Positions 8,184 through 18,006 of a stretch of DNA of 64,000 nucleotides are shown here, one piece after another. The notes under the pieces were generated by a model. It saw only the letters and a program-made list of their open reading frames with translations. It was not told the origin of the DNA and made no database searches. Numbering within the stretch: the first letter of the stretch is position 1; the number at the start of each line of letters is the position of its first letter. The translations under genes were made by a program, and so were the position numbers. The stretch lies in NCBI GenBank assembly GCA_000306725.1, contig CP003083.1, positions 2,282,042 through 2,346,041 of the forward strand. Reading direction: 5' to 3'. Source of the DNA: Methanolobus psychrophilus R15 (lineage in GTDB: Archaea > Halobacteriota > Methanosarcinia > Methanosarcinales > Methanosarcinaceae).

Positions 8184-9662
8184 TCAAAACTGTTTCGGCT
8201 GTGACACATTCATTTTCACTAGGATTCCCTTTAATTCTTCATATATTTTCCTATCGAACTTCAATAACAAAATCCCATATATTACAGTCCCCACTACAAC
8301 TGGAATCAATGTTAACCACACATTCGACAGTGGCATTAACCACCGATATCCACCCAAAAACAATCCCATAACAATAGATGCCTTTAAAATATTCCACAAA
8401 CTGTTAGATTCCACTCTGATCGTTAGTATCTTCGATAATACCCATAGTGCCAAAACTGTGTTTAGTCCCGTAGTAATAAGGGTGGCAATTGCAGCCCCTA
8501 AAATCCCTATTAATGGGATAAATGATGCATTCAATACAATGTTTACCACAACTGAAACTACAGTGATTTTAAATAAATCTTTAAGATAATCCATTGCAGT
8601 TAGATAAGTAGTGAAAAAAAAATTAAATATACTCACAGTTTGCACAATGAACAATACTGCCATAGTCATATATTCTCGTCCAAACTCCGCACCGTAGAAA
8701 TAGTACAGGAGTTTATCTCCCAGTAAAAATCCACCTACAAGCATTGGTATGGCCACAACAAGTGAGTATGTAAACGCTCTAGGTAATGATTTTTCTATCA
8801 ATCTCATATCATTGGTCTTTCTCCAGCGGCTAACTCTTGGATATAGTGTTGATCCAAGTGCAACTGTTGTGAACGAGACCAGCAATGTAAATTGCAATAT
8901 TATACGGTACACACCTACATCTGCATTGTCAAGATAATAACCTATCATAACTGTATCTGCAGTCGAAAAGACTATACCACCACCTGATATCAAAAAAACC
9001 CACAATGAAAATGTTGATAAGCTTTTAATGTGCCTCCACCTAAAGCGCACAAAATGCAAATCGAAAAAACGCAGTTGAACTATGGAACTGACAACTATCC
9101 CTACTACAAAACCACCGGCAAGGCCTGCAACACCATAACCCATAAAAATCGCAACTATTTGAACAATTATGCGTGAAAAGCTATTAATAAATCCTGCAGT
9201 TGCACTGATTCCCATTTTTCCGCAGCCATTGATGCCACTTTGAATAACCCCTCCCAAAATTCCTACAATCAGCGACAGTATGAGCCAGATAAATATTCCG
9301 GAATCGTTGAGATTAACAAAATAACTGCGAAATGTAATTAATACCACCACTACCAATATCACAAAAACAGAGCGGAGTACGATAAAAGCACTGAAATACG
9401 CATCCTGTTCCTCTCCCTCACTGATGCGCTTGATTGCAGCTCCACCAAAGCCGCCGTCAGCCACCAGATTAATGATGCTAAGATACGCAAGAAACAGGAA
9501 ATATCCGCCCAACACGCTTGCACCCGCCGCATGTGCAAAGTATATTGTACTCAAGAAACCAATAAACGTAAGTGCAATCTGCCAGATGAGAGACGCTATG
9601 CTCTGACGTCTGATTGCATCTATGCTCATAATGCGTGAGACGAATGTTTCTAATTTGAACAT
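8184..9662 (-). CDS. Lipid-linked oligosaccharide flippase (Wzx/MATE-like)
   Basis: A 492-residue integral membrane protein with 12-14 hydrophobic segments, the length and pattern of the polysaccharide biosynthesis (RfbX/Wzx) branch of the MOP superfamily. The start LIWQIALTFIGFLSTIYFAH and the conserved internal GAAIATLI segment fit this family. It would move a lipid-linked glycan across the membrane. It lies between the nucleotide-sugar genes (gmd, uxs, manC) and the modifying enzymes of the same minus-strand operon. A second flippase in the window lies at 41.8-43.0 kb, so this one probably serves the first glycan only. Confidence 0.85.
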   Translation of the reverse strand: MFKLETFVSRIMSIDAIRRQSIASLIWQIALTFIGFLSTIYFAHAAGASVLGGYFLFLAYLSIINLVADGGFGGAAIKRISEGEEQDAYFSAFIVLRSVFVILVVVVLITFRSYFVNLNDSGIFIWLILSLIVGILGGVIQSGINGCGKMGISATAGFINSFSRIIVQIVAIFMGYGVAGLAGGFVVGIVVSSIVQLRFFDLHFVRFRWRHIKSLSTFSLWVFLISGGGIVFSTADTVMIGYYLDNADVGVYRIILQFTLLVSFTTVALGSTLYPRVSRWRKTNDMRLIEKSLPRAFTYSLVVAIPMLVGGFLLGDKLLYYFYGAEFGREYMTMAVLFIVQTVSIFNFFFTTYLTAMDYLKDLFKITVVSVVVNIVLNASFIPLIGILGAAIATLITTGLNTVLALWVLSKILTIRVESNSLWNILKASIVMGLFLGGYRWLMPLSNVWLTLIPVVVGTVIYGILLLKFDRKIYEELKGILVKMNVSQPKQF

Positions 9663-9708
9663 AGTTTATGTAATCCTGTCGATGCTTTAGATATGGACAG
9701 ATTACAGT

Positions 9709-10743
9709 TCATAAGTCTTTCATATCCTCTTCAACCATCATTTTCACCAGTTCCTGAAGTCCGATCTTAGACTCCCACCCCAACTTCTTCTTGGCTTTTG
9801 TTGGATTTCCAATCAGGATATCCACCTCAGTAGGTCTATAATATCTTGGATCCACTTCAATCAGAACATCGCCTGTAGCAGCATCCATACCGACTTCATC
9901 AACACCTTTGCCCTCCCATTCAATTTTAATCCCAGCTTCCTTAAACGCAAGCTCCACAAATTCCCGCACGGAATGTGTCTCACCCGTGGCAATCACAAAA
10001 TCATCGGGTTCATCCTGCTGGAGCATGAGCCACATGGCTTCTACATAATCTCCAGCAAATCCCCAGTCCCGCTTTGCATCGAGATTGCCTAGATATAGTT
10101 TATTCTGTAGTCCATTTTTGATCTTGGCAACAGCCATCGTGATTTTTCGTGTCACAAATGTCTCGCCACGAATTGGGGATTCGTGGTTGAACAGGATACC
10201 GTTGCAGGCATACATCCCATAAGCTTCCCGGTAGTTTATGGTAACCCAGTAAGCATAGAGTTTGGCTACAGCGTATGGACTTCTTGGATAGAAGGGGGTG
10301 GTCTCTTTTTGTGGAATCTCCTGTACCTTGCCATATAGTTCGCTTGTTGATGCCTGGTAAAACCTTGTTTTCTTCTCTAATCCAAGAATGCGTATAGCTT
10401 CCAAGAGACGTAGTGTTCCTACTGCATCTGAATTTGCGGTATATTCCGGGGTGTCGAAAGAGATGTGCACATGGCTTTGGGCGGCAAGGTTGTATATTTC
10501 ATCAGGCTGCGTTTCCTGAATGATCCTTATCAAACTCGCAGAATCTGTCAGGTCACCATAGTGCAGAAATAAATTTACGTTTTTCTCGTGTGTGTCTCTG
10601 TACAGGTGGTCTATACGTTTGGTATTGAAAGACGATGATCGTCTTCTTATGCCATGCACGATATATCCTTTATTAAGCAAAAACTCCGCAAGGTATGCAC
10701 CATCCTGTCCAGTGATTCCGGTAATAAGAGCTGTTTTAGTCAT
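9709..10743 (-). CDS. gmd: GDP-mannose 4,6-dehydratase
   Basis: 344 residues from the ATG at 10743, which has AAGAGGT seven bases upstream; the longer frame to 10776 overlaps the upstream gene and has no SD. It has the NADP loop [14 protein letters not shown], the catalytic Ser/Thr in [16 protein letters not shown], Tyr-x3-Lys in [11 protein letters not shown] and the substrate block [18 protein letters not shown], all typical of Gmd. The reaction turns GDP-D-mannose into GDP-4-keto-6-deoxy-mannose, the precursor of GDP-rhamnose, fucose or perosamine. GDP-mannose would come from manC three genes upstream. Length and all active-site residues are normal. Confidence 0.93.
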   Translation of the reverse strand: MTKTALITGITGQDGAYLAEFLLNKGYIVHGIRRRSSSFNTKRIDHLYRDTHEKNVNLFLHYGDLTDSASLIRIIQETQPDEIYNLAAQSHVHISFDTPEYTANSDAVGTLRLLEAIRILGLEKKTRFYQASTSELYGKVQEIPQKETTPFYPRSPYAVAKLYAYWVTINYREAYGMYACNGILFNHESPIRGETFVTRKITMAVAKIKNGLQNKLYLGNLDAKRDWGFAGDYVEAMWLMLQQDEPDDFVIATGETHSVREFVELAFKEAGIKIEWEGKGVDEVGMDAATGDVLIEVDPRYYRPTEVDILIGNPTKAKKKLGWESKIGLQELVKMMVEEDMKDL

Positions 10744-10768
10744 TTGAGATACCTCTTTGTAATAATGA

Positions 10769-11695
10769 TTATTCAACCTGTTTGAAATACTCTATGGTTT
10801 CTCTTAGTCCGTCAGCTAACTTAACCTTTGGCTCCCAGCCCAAAACTTCTCTCGCTCTGGTAATATCAGGCCTCCTGACCTTAGGGTCATCCACAGGTAG
10901 TTCCTCGTACACTATCCTGGATACGCTTCCGGTTATTTCTATGATCCTCTCTGCAAACTCCAGTACGGTCATCTCTGCAGGATTTCCTATATTGACAGGA
11001 TCCGTATGCTCAGACATCATAAGTCTGTAAATTCCCTCTATAAGATCAGAGACATAGCAAAAAGACCTTGTCTGCTTTCCGTCACCGTAAACTGTTATAT
11101 CTTCACCTTTGAGTGCCTGGTTAATGAAATTAGGGACAACCCTGCCGTCGTTAGCCCGCATCCTGGGACCATAAGTATTGAAAATACGTGCTATTCTTGT
11201 TTCAATGCCGTGGTGTGTGTGGTATGCCATGGTAATAGCTTCGGCATATCTCTTTGCCTCATCATATACGCCGCGGGGACCGATGGGGTTCACGTTACCC
11301 CAGTAGGTTTCAGGTTGGGGGTTCACCAGTGGGTCTCCATACACTTCTGAAGTTGATGCTAGCAGGAGTCTTGCCTTATGTTCCTTTGCAAGACCAAGCA
11401 TGTTATAAGTGCCAAGAGCACCCACCTTCAGCGTTTGTATGGGCAATTCCAGGTAATCGACGGGTGAAGCCGGACTTGCGAGATGAAATATGTAATCTAT
11501 CTTATCGCCGAAATAGACAGGTTTTGTAATGTCGTGCTTTAGATACGTAAAATTTTCGAATCTAATGTGTTCGATATTCTTTGTTTTTCCGGTGACAAGG
11601 TTGTCAATACATATTACCTTGTGACCTTTTTCTATTAACAGGTCGCAGAGATGCGAACCCAGAAAACCTGCTCCTCCGGTTACAATCGATCTCAT
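10769..11695 (-). CDS. UDP-glucuronate decarboxylase-like NAD-dependent epimerase (UXS type)
   Basis: 308 residues, soluble. It has the NAD loop [11 protein letters not shown] at the N-terminus, [27 protein letters not shown], Tyr-x3-Lys in [11 protein letters not shown], and [18 protein letters not shown]. This combination is characteristic of UDP-glucuronic acid decarboxylase (UDP-xylose synthase), which oxidises, decarboxylates and reduces UDP-GlcA to UDP-xylose. It is 12 bases or less from its neighbours in the nucleotide-sugar block (manC, pyrophosphorylase, this gene, gmd). A closely related dTDP-glucose dehydratase role is less likely because of the SPASPxDY block. Confidence 0.8.
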   Translation of the reverse strand: MRSIVTGGAGFLGSHLCDLLIEKGHKVICIDNLVTGKTKNIEHIRFENFTYLKHDITKPVYFGDKIDYIFHLASPASPVDYLELPIQTLKVGALGTYNMLGLAKEHKARLLLASTSEVYGDPLVNPQPETYWGNVNPIGPRGVYDEAKRYAEAITMAYHTHHGIETRIARIFNTYGPRMRANDGRVVPNFINQALKGEDITVYGDGKQTRSFCYVSDLIEGIYRLMMSEHTDPVNIGNPAEMTVLEFAERIIEITGSVSRIVYEELPVDDPKVRRPDITRAREVLGWEPKVKLADGLRETIEYFKQVE

Positions 11696-11706
11696 ATTAT
11701 CACGCT

Positions 11707-12717
11707 TTAAAACTCAATAGAGGATGAATCCCCGATATTCAAAGAATTATGTTTTCCTATGACGTTTGCGTCATCACCGACAATGGAAGATTGAAGGTTG
11801 ACGCTGGAAAGGTGCGTTCGCGAACCAATGACCGTGTTCGATATGATCGAGTTCTCGATAACCGAATCTTCTGCAATCGATGTGAACGGACCTATTACTG
11901 AATTCACTATTTTCACATTTGTCCCAAATATAACAGGTGGTATTATTACGGAACTTATACTATCATATACTTCCTGTTTACTTTCCTGTTCGCTGAGCAA
12001 TATCCTGTTGGCTTCCAGAAGCGATGTGGCATGCCCGCAGTCATACCAGCTTGACACTTCAAACGTTTTCAGTTCACTGCCTCTTGAAACCATTTCCTGA
12101 AGTGCATCTGTCAACTGATATTCTCCTCTGGTCTTTACACCATTCTCTATCATCCACTCCAGTATATTCAGAAGAAGCGGTGTGTCCTTAATAAAATAAA
12201 CACCGGCAATCCCAAGATTTGAAGATGGGTTTTCCGGTTTTTCCTCAAGCCTCTCAATATGGGACGATTGCTCTTTGAGGTATACTATACCATATTTCCT
12301 GGGTTCTTCAACTTCTCTTACGCCAATGGAAGCAGAACACGCCCCATTTTGACAGTATTGATCATGGAAATCCTTGTAACCGGATTTGAATATCATGTCC
12401 CCAAGGGCTATCATTGTTTCAGAGTCCCGGATATGTTCCTTTGCCAGGTACACAGAGTGCCCGAGTCCCATCCTGTTCTCCTGGCATACATATCTTATGT
12501 TAAATATACTGCTGTAATGTTTATCAACATATGATATCAGTTGCTCTTTTCGATAGCCCACAACCAGTATTATCTCTTCAGGATGAAGGTCTATCATTCT
12601 GTCAAGTATGTGCCCGATGATTGGTTTACCTGCTATGAATACCATGGGCTTTGGTTTTGTGTGCGTGTGAGGGAAGAGGCGTGTTCCGGCGCCTGCAGCG
12701 GGTATGATGACTTTCAT
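11707..12717 (-). CDS. Sugar-1-phosphate nucleotidyltransferase with left-handed beta-helix tail
   Basis: 336 residues with the nucleotidyltransferase signature [20 protein letters not shown] at the N-terminus and [11 protein letters not shown]. It has GDMIF as the metal-binding aspartate region, [18 protein letters not shown] in the middle, and a C-terminal part (about 255-336) with hexapeptide-like repeats ([19 protein letters not shown], then [11 protein letters not shown]). Archaeal enzymes of this build make UDP-Glc, dTDP-Glc or UDP-GlcNAc. The ATG at 12717 has GAGGAT just upstream. It probably supplies the UDP-sugar entering the uxs step, but the base and sugar cannot be fixed from sequence alone. 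Confidence 0.78.
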   Translation of the reverse strand: MKVIIPAAGAGTRLFPHTHTKPKPMVFIAGKPIIGHILDRMIDLHPEEIILVVGYRKEQLISYVDKHYSSIFNIRYVCQENRMGLGHSVYLAKEHIRDSETMIALGDMIFKSGYKDFHDQYCQNGACSASIGVREVEEPRKYGIVYLKEQSSHIERLEEKPENPSSNLGIAGVYFIKDTPLLLNILEWMIENGVKTRGEYQLTDALQEMVSRGSELKTFEVSSWYDCGHATSLLEANRILLSEQESKQEVYDSISSVIIPPVIFGTNVKIVNSVIGPFTSIAEDSVIENSIISNTVIGSRTHLSSVNLQSSIVGDDANVIGKHNSLNIGDSSSIEF

Positions 12718-12821
12718 TTTTATCCTCGGTTAACTTCTCAAATATGGTATAAATGCAAGCCTTCTGTTTAAATATAATATTTATTTGACCCTTATTATTT
12801 TAAATGAATATAAGGGTTGTT

Positions 12822-14195
12822 TCAGGCTCTCCCATACTCATCATCAAATCTCACAATATCATCCTCTTCCACATACTCGCCCAGCTGCACTTCAATGATC
12901 TCTAGCGGGAGTCTCCCTGAATTCGATAGCCTGTGCTTCGAGCCCGCCTTGATGAATGTACTCTCTCCTTGTCTCAGGAAGAATTTCTGGCCGTCGTTCT
13001 CCACACACGCCATTCCTTTGACGACCACCCAGTGCTCGCTCCTGTGATGATGGAGCTGCAGGCTTAGTTTCTTTCCAGGAAGGACCGCTATGTTCTTTAT
13101 CTTGTGACCACCTGAGTTTTCAAGCAGCGTATAGGAACCCCAGGGACGATAAACGGTCTCATGGATGTTTATACGCTCGTCATTTCTCTTTCTGAGAAAG
13201 CCTACCACTTCTTTAACCTTCTCGCTGCTCTTTCGGGGGCATATAAGTAAGGCGTCTGTAGTGTCAACAACTATCATATCATTTATATCGATAAGTGAAA
13301 CCAGCTTGTTAGAGTTGGAATGCACAAAGTTGTTGCCGGAATCGACAAATACATTCTGGCATGAAAGAGTGCAATTATTGGACTTATCCTTCTCCCATTC
13401 AGAGTAGAACGCGTCAAAATTCCCAAGGTCGCTCCATTTACAGCCAAGCCTGACAACGCTGACCCTCGAGGATTTCTCCATGATGCCGTAATCAATGGAG
13501 ATGTTCGGCATCTCTGCATATATTTCCTGTATCGTCCCGGAGTTCTCGAATGCATTCCAAACATCCGGGGCTAATTGCTGCACTTCTTCTAAAAAGACCC
13601 CTGTGTCCATAAGGAACATGCCGCTGTTCCAGAGACAACCTTCTGAGATGTATCTTTGCGCATCTTCTTGGCAGGGCTTCTCCCTAAACTCTGAAACCTT
13701 GTGACCGATCTCAAGCTCCTCTCCGGGCTTGATGTAGCCATATCCGGTATGTGGGGAAGAGGGAGCTATCCCGAAGGTCACCATGTATCCGGAGGTCAAC
13801 TTCTCTGCACCGGAAATGGTTTCCATTGCGATTGGGTCAAGCACATGATCTGAAGAGAAGACGCCGACAACTGACCTTCCATGTGCTTTATCTATTTCCT
13901 TCATCCCGTAACATATAGCGGGGAGCGTATTCTTTCCTTCGGGCTCAAGGAGAAGGTTCTCAACAGGTAGGTCATAACCAAGCTCTTCCACCTGCCCGAT
14001 CGCAAAATACTTGTGGACCTCATTTGTAACGACATATATCTCTGATATGTCTGACACTTGCAGGCATCTTAATACTGTATCCTGGAAAAGGGACCTGTCC
14101 TTTATCTTCAGGAACTGTTTAGGATAAAGTTCCCGGCTAAGTGGCCATAGGCGTGTTCCCGATCCGCCTGCAAGAATTATTGACTTTATACACAT
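12822..14195 (-). CDS. manC: Mannose-1-phosphate guanylyltransferase / mannose-6-phosphate isomerase
   Basis: 457 residues, the normal length of the bifunctional type II PMI/GMP enzymes. The N-terminal pyrophosphorylase motif is LAGGSGTRLWPLSRELYPKQ, with FSSDHVLD and FREKPCQEDAQRYI further on. The C-terminal cupin isomerase domain (about 345-457) starts VYRPWGSYTLLENSGGHKIK and has the metal-binding QLHHHRSEHWVVVKG. It makes GDP-mannose for Gmd. This is the first gene of the long minus-strand operon. The GGAGG at 14199-14203 lies only a few bases from the ATG at 14195, closer than usual. Confidence 0.93.
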   Translation of the reverse strand: MCIKSIILAGGSGTRLWPLSRELYPKQFLKIKDRSLFQDTVLRCLQVSDISEIYVVTNEVHKYFAIGQVEELGYDLPVENLLLEPEGKNTLPAICYGMKEIDKAHGRSVVGVFSSDHVLDPIAMETISGAEKLTSGYMVTFGIAPSSPHTGYGYIKPGEELEIGHKVSEFREKPCQEDAQRYISEGCLWNSGMFLMDTGVFLEEVQQLAPDVWNAFENSGTIQEIYAEMPNISIDYGIMEKSSRVSVVRLGCKWSDLGNFDAFYSEWEKDKSNNCTLSCQNVFVDSGNNFVHSNSNKLVSLIDINDMIVVDTTDALLICPRKSSEKVKEVVGFLRKRNDERINIHETVYRPWGSYTLLENSGGHKIKNIAVLPGKKLSLQLHHHRSEHWVVVKGMACVENDGQKFFLRQGESTFIKAGSKHRLSNSGRLPLEIIEVQLGEYVEEDDIVRFDDEYGRA

Positions 14196-14240
14196 TCCTC
14201 CGCTTTAACTAACTGGAAATTGTTTGCTTTGTGTGAACTA

Positions 14241-14330
14241 CCATCCTATGAATAGGATGGCTTCCTGCTTCATTCTTTCCCCTTGTGAGGACAAGTCCAC
14301 AGGCTCATTCCGTAGTTCCTACGGTGTTAT
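14241..14330 (-). ncRNA. Candidate omega-RNA/right end of the TnpB element
   Basis: On the minus strand the region just after tnpB holds three stem-loops in a row: 14310-14324 (6-bp arms, loop of 3), 14281-14303 (GGAC/GTCC core extended by CCT-GTG/CACAGG with a bulge) and 14241-14260 (9-bp perfect arms CCATCCTAT/ATAGGATGG, loop of 2). The last hairpin followed by GTTCACAC is the usual look of IS200/IS605 right ends. TnpB guide RNAs are made from this region and overlap the 3' end of tnpB, with the guide lying beyond the element end. The RNA itself is an inference from position and structure. Confidence 0.6.
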
Positions 14331-15439
14331 ATTCTAATTAAGTTTTGCTTATCAAGTGCAAACTTTTTGATATTAATAGCGGCATTAATATCTCGATCGT
14401 GATTGGTTTTACAATCCGGACATTGCCATTTTCTGTTTGCAAGTGTTAATTTACCGTTGTGATAACCACACATATTACAGATTTTAGTCGATGGCTCGAA
14501 TTGTCCTATACGGAGTATTGTTTTACCAAACCATTCTGCCTTATATTCCAGCTTGGATACAAAAGAACTCCAAGAAGCATCTGCTATGTGCAATGCAAGG
14601 CAATGATTTTTCAACATACCGCTAACGTTTAAAGTTTCCAATGCTAATGCTTGATTCTCACCTATCAGCTTAGAGGATAATTTATGTTGAAAATCATTTC
14701 TTTGGTTGCTTATCTTTTCATGGAGTTTTGATACTTCTAATCTGGCTTTTGCTCTGTTCTTTGAACCATTTTGCTTTCGACTCATCCTTCTTTGAAGGGC
14801 ATTAAGGCGTTCTAATGATGTTTTAAGGTATTTTGGATTATCTATTTTTTCACCATTGGAAAGAACTGCAAAGTCCTTGATTCCAACATCGATACCAACA
14901 GTTACCTTTTCGTTGAACAGACTTTTAACGGGTGTTTCCTGTTTATCATCTACAAGAATGCTGATGTAATATCTTCCAGTTGATGTTCCGGATACAGTAG
15001 CTGTTTTTTCAATACCCTTAAATTTACGATGTAGTTTTGTTTTTATCCACCCAATCTTAGGAAGTTTTATTTTATTGTTATCAAAATCCACTTCGTAGAA
15101 TTGAGGTACTGAAAAAGATTGTACTTGATTCTTTTTAGATTTAAAAGTAGGAAATCCCTTTTTCTCTCTAAAAAATTTAGTAAAAGCATTTTCAAGATTA
15201 AGAGTAGCACCCTGCAACGATTGGGAATTTACATCCTTCAACCATTCGTGTTCTACTTTCAAACCAGTTATCATTTTATTCAAGGTGAATCTTGATACTG
15301 ATTTACTATCTTGTTGATATGACTTGATTTTGTGTTCTAAAGCCCAATTATAGACAAACCTACATGCACCAAAGTGTTGATAGAACAGCTCTTCCTGCTC
15401 TTTTGTAGGATATATTCTGTACTTATAGGCTTTCAACAT
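14327..15439 (-). CDS. tnpB: TnpB, IS200/IS605-family RNA-guided nuclease
   Basis: 370 residues from the ATG at 15439 (MLKAYKYRIYP); the frame is open to 15466. The N-terminal helix-turn-helix/OrfB block FRFVYNWALEHK-like sequence is present as CRFVYNWALEHK. The RuvC triad can be seen as D in VGIDVGIKDFAVLSNG, E in LALETLNVSGM and D in NHDRDINAAINI. The zinc ribbon is CNMCG with CPDCK. All key residues are intact, so it is probably active or recently so. No tnpA lies beside it, so this is an IS1341-type stand-alone copy. It sits between the glycan operon start and the NfnAB-like genes. Confidence 0.93.
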   Translation of the reverse strand: MLKAYKYRIYPTKEQEELFYQHFGACRFVYNWALEHKIKSYQQDSKSVSRFTLNKMITGLKVEHEWLKDVNSQSLQGATLNLENAFTKFFREKKGFPTFKSKKNQVQSFSVPQFYEVDFDNNKIKLPKIGWIKTKLHRKFKGIEKTATVSGTSTGRYYISILVDDKQETPVKSLFNEKVTVGIDVGIKDFAVLSNGEKIDNPKYLKTSLERLNALQRRMSRKQNGSKNRAKARLEVSKLHEKISNQRNDFQHKLSSKLIGENQALALETLNVSGMLKNHCLALHIADASWSSFVSKLEYKAEWFGKTILRIGQFEPSTKICNMCGYHNGKLTLANRKWQCPDCKTNHDRDINAAINIKKFALDKQNLIRI

Positions 15440-15676
15440 ACAAACATATATCCAATTTAATATCATTTATAATTAGTGTTAAATCGTGGAAAGAACATGT
15501 TTTGCAGGATAGACGTAATTCATCCCCGTTTGAATATAGTGGTCTTTTTAATCAAACGTGATAATCGGACAAGTCATAGTCCTTTTCCTACTGCTCCTAC
15601 TTAAATCTTAAGTACTAGAACTCTAATCATATGCACTATTTCTATCAATAATTATCAATCCCTAACAGGTGATCAC

Positions 15677-16519
15677 ATGTCATATACAATTCTTGAAAAG
15701 AAGCAGATAGCGCCCCAGGTGCATCTGATGAAGGTGCTGGCACCGGATGTAGCTAAGGCTGCAAAGGCAGGCCAGTTCATTATTTTGCGCATCGATGAAA
15801 CCAGCGAGCGCATCCCTCTTACAATTGCTGATTTTGATACCGGTGAAGGTTACGTCACAATTATCTTCCAGGAAATGGGTAAAACCACAAAGCAACTAGC
15901 AAAAATGAGCAACACGGATGTACTGCAGGACTTTGTCGGCCCGCTGGGGAAACCTGCCGATGTGCAAAAACTGGGTACGGTTATACTTGTGGGAGGAGGC
16001 GTCGGGATCGCCCCAGTGTATCCGCAGGTCAAAGCCTACCGTGAAGCCGGGAACAAGGTCATATCCATTATTGGTGCAAGGAACAAGGACCTGCTCATAC
16101 TGGAAGATGAGATGCAGGACGCAAGCGATGAACTTTATGTGGCTACAGATGATGGCTCCAAAGGCCACCATGGTTTTGTGACCGAAGTCGCAAAGAAGAT
16201 CCTTGACAGCGGCGAGAAGATCGCAAGGATAGTTGTTATCGGTCCTCCCATCCTGATGAAGGTGGCAGCAGGCATGACAGCTCCATATGGTGTGGAAACC
16301 ATCGTCAGCCTGAACCCGATAATGATAGACGGCACAGGCATGTGTGGGGGCTGCAGGGTCTCTGTTGACGGCGAGACAAAGTTCGCCTGTGTGGACGGGC
16401 CTGAGTTCGATGCACACAAAGTCGATTTCAACCTGCTTATGAGCCGCCTTGGCCTTTACAGGAGCGAAGAGGCGCAGTGTCAGGAAGATCACAACTGCAC
16501 CTGCAGGAGTGGTAACTGA
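15677..16519 (+). CDS. NfnA/SudB-like NAD(P)H:ferredoxin oxidoreductase small subunit
   Basis: 280 residues. The N-terminal flavin domain has RIPLTIADFD (the FAD-binding RxxT/S type block), the middle NAD-binding loop is VILVGGGVGIAPVYPQVKAY, and the C-terminal [2Fe-2S] site is GTGMCGGCRV with FACVDGPEFDAH. This is the layout of the PyrK/NfnA/sulfide dehydrogenase SudB family. It overlaps the next gene by one base (TGATG), as nfnA-nfnB pairs do. Together they would move electrons between NAD(P)H and ferredoxin, possibly with bifurcation. In methanogens the physiological role is not settled. GATCACATG supplies the start context. Confidence 0.85.
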   Translation: MSYTILEKKQIAPQVHLMKVLAPDVAKAAKAGQFIILRIDETSERIPLTIADFDTGEGYVTIIFQEMGKTTKQLAKMSNTDVLQDFVGPLGKPADVQKLGTVILVGGGVGIAPVYPQVKAYREAGNKVISIIGARNKDLLILEDEMQDASDELYVATDDGSKGHHGFVTEVAKKILDSGEKIARIVVIGPPILMKVAAGMTAPYGVETIVSLNPIMIDGTGMCGGCRVSVDGETKFACVDGPEFDAHKVDFNLLMSRLGLYRSEEAQCQEDHNCTCRSGN

Positions 16520-17892
16520 TGGCAGCAAGACAGCCAATGCCTCATCAGGACGCCAAAGAGCGGGCCCGGAATTTCGATGAGGTTGCACTGGGATATACCA
16601 AAGAGCAGGCAATCGCTGAAGCTTCACGCTGCCTTGAGTGCAGGAATCCCAAATGTGTCCAAGGCTGCCCCGTGAACATTGATATCCCTGGTTTTATTGC
16701 ACAGATAAAAACCGGGAACTTCGATGAGGCCATCGCCACCATCAAGCTGACCAATTCCCTTGCAGCTGTATGTGGCCGCGTCTGCCCTCAGGAAGTGCAG
16801 TGTGAAGAGTTGTGCGTGCTTGCAAAGAAGGGTGAGCCGGTGGCTATCGGCAGGCTTGAGCGCTTCTGCGCTGATCATGAGCGGGAAAAGGGGGTAGTTC
16901 CTCCGGTGCGCACCCAGCCAAGCGGCAGGCGCGTGGCTGTCATAGGGGCAGGTCCAGCAGGGCTTACTGCGGCAGCGGACCTTGCAAAGGCAGGCCATGC
17001 TGTCACCATCTTTGAGGCACTTCATGACACAGGAGGAGTCCTGACATACGGGATACCTGAGTTCAGGCTTCCAAAGTCTATCGTGCAGGAAGAGGTTGAT
17101 TACATAAGGCAGTTAGGTGTTGATTTCAAGGTCGACTATGTCATCGGGAAGATAAAGATCCTTGATGAGCTGAGGAACGATTTCGATGCAATTTTCCTTG
17201 GCACGGGTGCCGGTCTTCCGAAATTCATGGGCATCGAGGGCGAGAACCTGAATGGCGTTTACTCTGCTAATGAGTTCCTCACAAGGGTCAACCTGATGAA
17301 AGCTTATCTCTTCCCCTATCATGGTACTCCCGTCAAGAGAGGCAAGAAAGTTATTGTAGTAGGTGGCGGCAATGTTGCAATGGATGCTGCGCGTAGTGCG
17401 CTTCGCCTTGGAGCCGAAGAGGTTAGTATCGTCTATCGCCGTGGAGAGCACGAGCTTCCTGCCAGGAAGGAAGAGGTCGAGAACGCAAAGGAAGAAGGCG
17501 TAGTATTCAGACTTCTCACCAATCCTGTCCGCATCCTGCAGGGTGAGAACATGACCGTAAAAGGTGTCGAATGCATCAGGATGGAGCTTGGCGAGCCGGA
17601 TGAGTCCGGGCGCAGGAGCCCTGTTGTGAAAGAAGGTTCTGAGCATGTGATCGATGCAGATATTGTTATCATTGCCATAGGCACATCCCCCAATCCGATG
17701 ATACTGTCCGGCTCAGATGGGCTGAAGGTAGGGGCACGTGGCAATATAATCGTAGATGAATCCGCAAGGACATCCCTTGAAAACGTCTGTGCGGGAGGGG
17801 ATGCAGTGACAGGCGCGGCAACCGTCATCAGTGCGATGGGAGCCGGCAAGCTTGCAGCCCAGACTATTAATGAATACCTGATGAATAACTGA
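16519..17892 (+). CDS. gltA: NfnB/SudA-like glutamate synthase-type flavoprotein (GltD fold)
   Basis: 457 residues. The N-terminal ferredoxin-like part carries two Cys clusters, CLECRNPKCVQGCPVNI and AAVCGRVCPQEVQCEELC, as in GltD/NfnB [4Fe-4S] domains. The FAD loop is AVIGAGPAGLTAAADLA, the NADPH loop is VVGGGNVAMDAARSALRLGA followed by YRRGEHELPARKEE, and the second FAD motif is ENVCAGGDAVTGAATVI. Homologs are annotated as NADPH-dependent glutamate synthase small chain (gltA in archaea) or sulfide dehydrogenase alpha subunit. The tight link to an NfnA-like partner and the lack of a glutamate synthase large subunit beside it favour the Nfn/Sud role. Confidence 0.88.
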   Translation: MAARQPMPHQDAKERARNFDEVALGYTKEQAIAEASRCLECRNPKCVQGCPVNIDIPGFIAQIKTGNFDEAIATIKLTNSLAAVCGRVCPQEVQCEELCVLAKKGEPVAIGRLERFCADHEREKGVVPPVRTQPSGRRVAVIGAGPAGLTAAADLAKAGHAVTIFEALHDTGGVLTYGIPEFRLPKSIVQEEVDYIRQLGVDFKVDYVIGKIKILDELRNDFDAIFLGTGAGLPKFMGIEGENLNGVYSANEFLTRVNLMKAYLFPYHGTPVKRGKKVIVVGGGNVAMDAARSALRLGAEEVSIVYRRGEHELPARKEEVENAKEEGVVFRLLTNPVRILQGENMTVKGVECIRMELGEPDESGRRSPVVKEGSEHVIDADIVIIAIGTSPNPMILSGSDGLKVGARGNIIVDESARTSLENVCAGGDAVTGAATVISAMGAGKLAAQTINEYLMNN

Positions 17893-18006
17893 ACTGGCGG
17901 AGTTAGCCTGCCTTCATGGGCCCGATCTGACCTGAAGGGGTTGACTACCCTCTATTTTACCGATGGGTTACGGCCTTACTCAGACGATAGTGAAATCCGA
18001 ACTATA

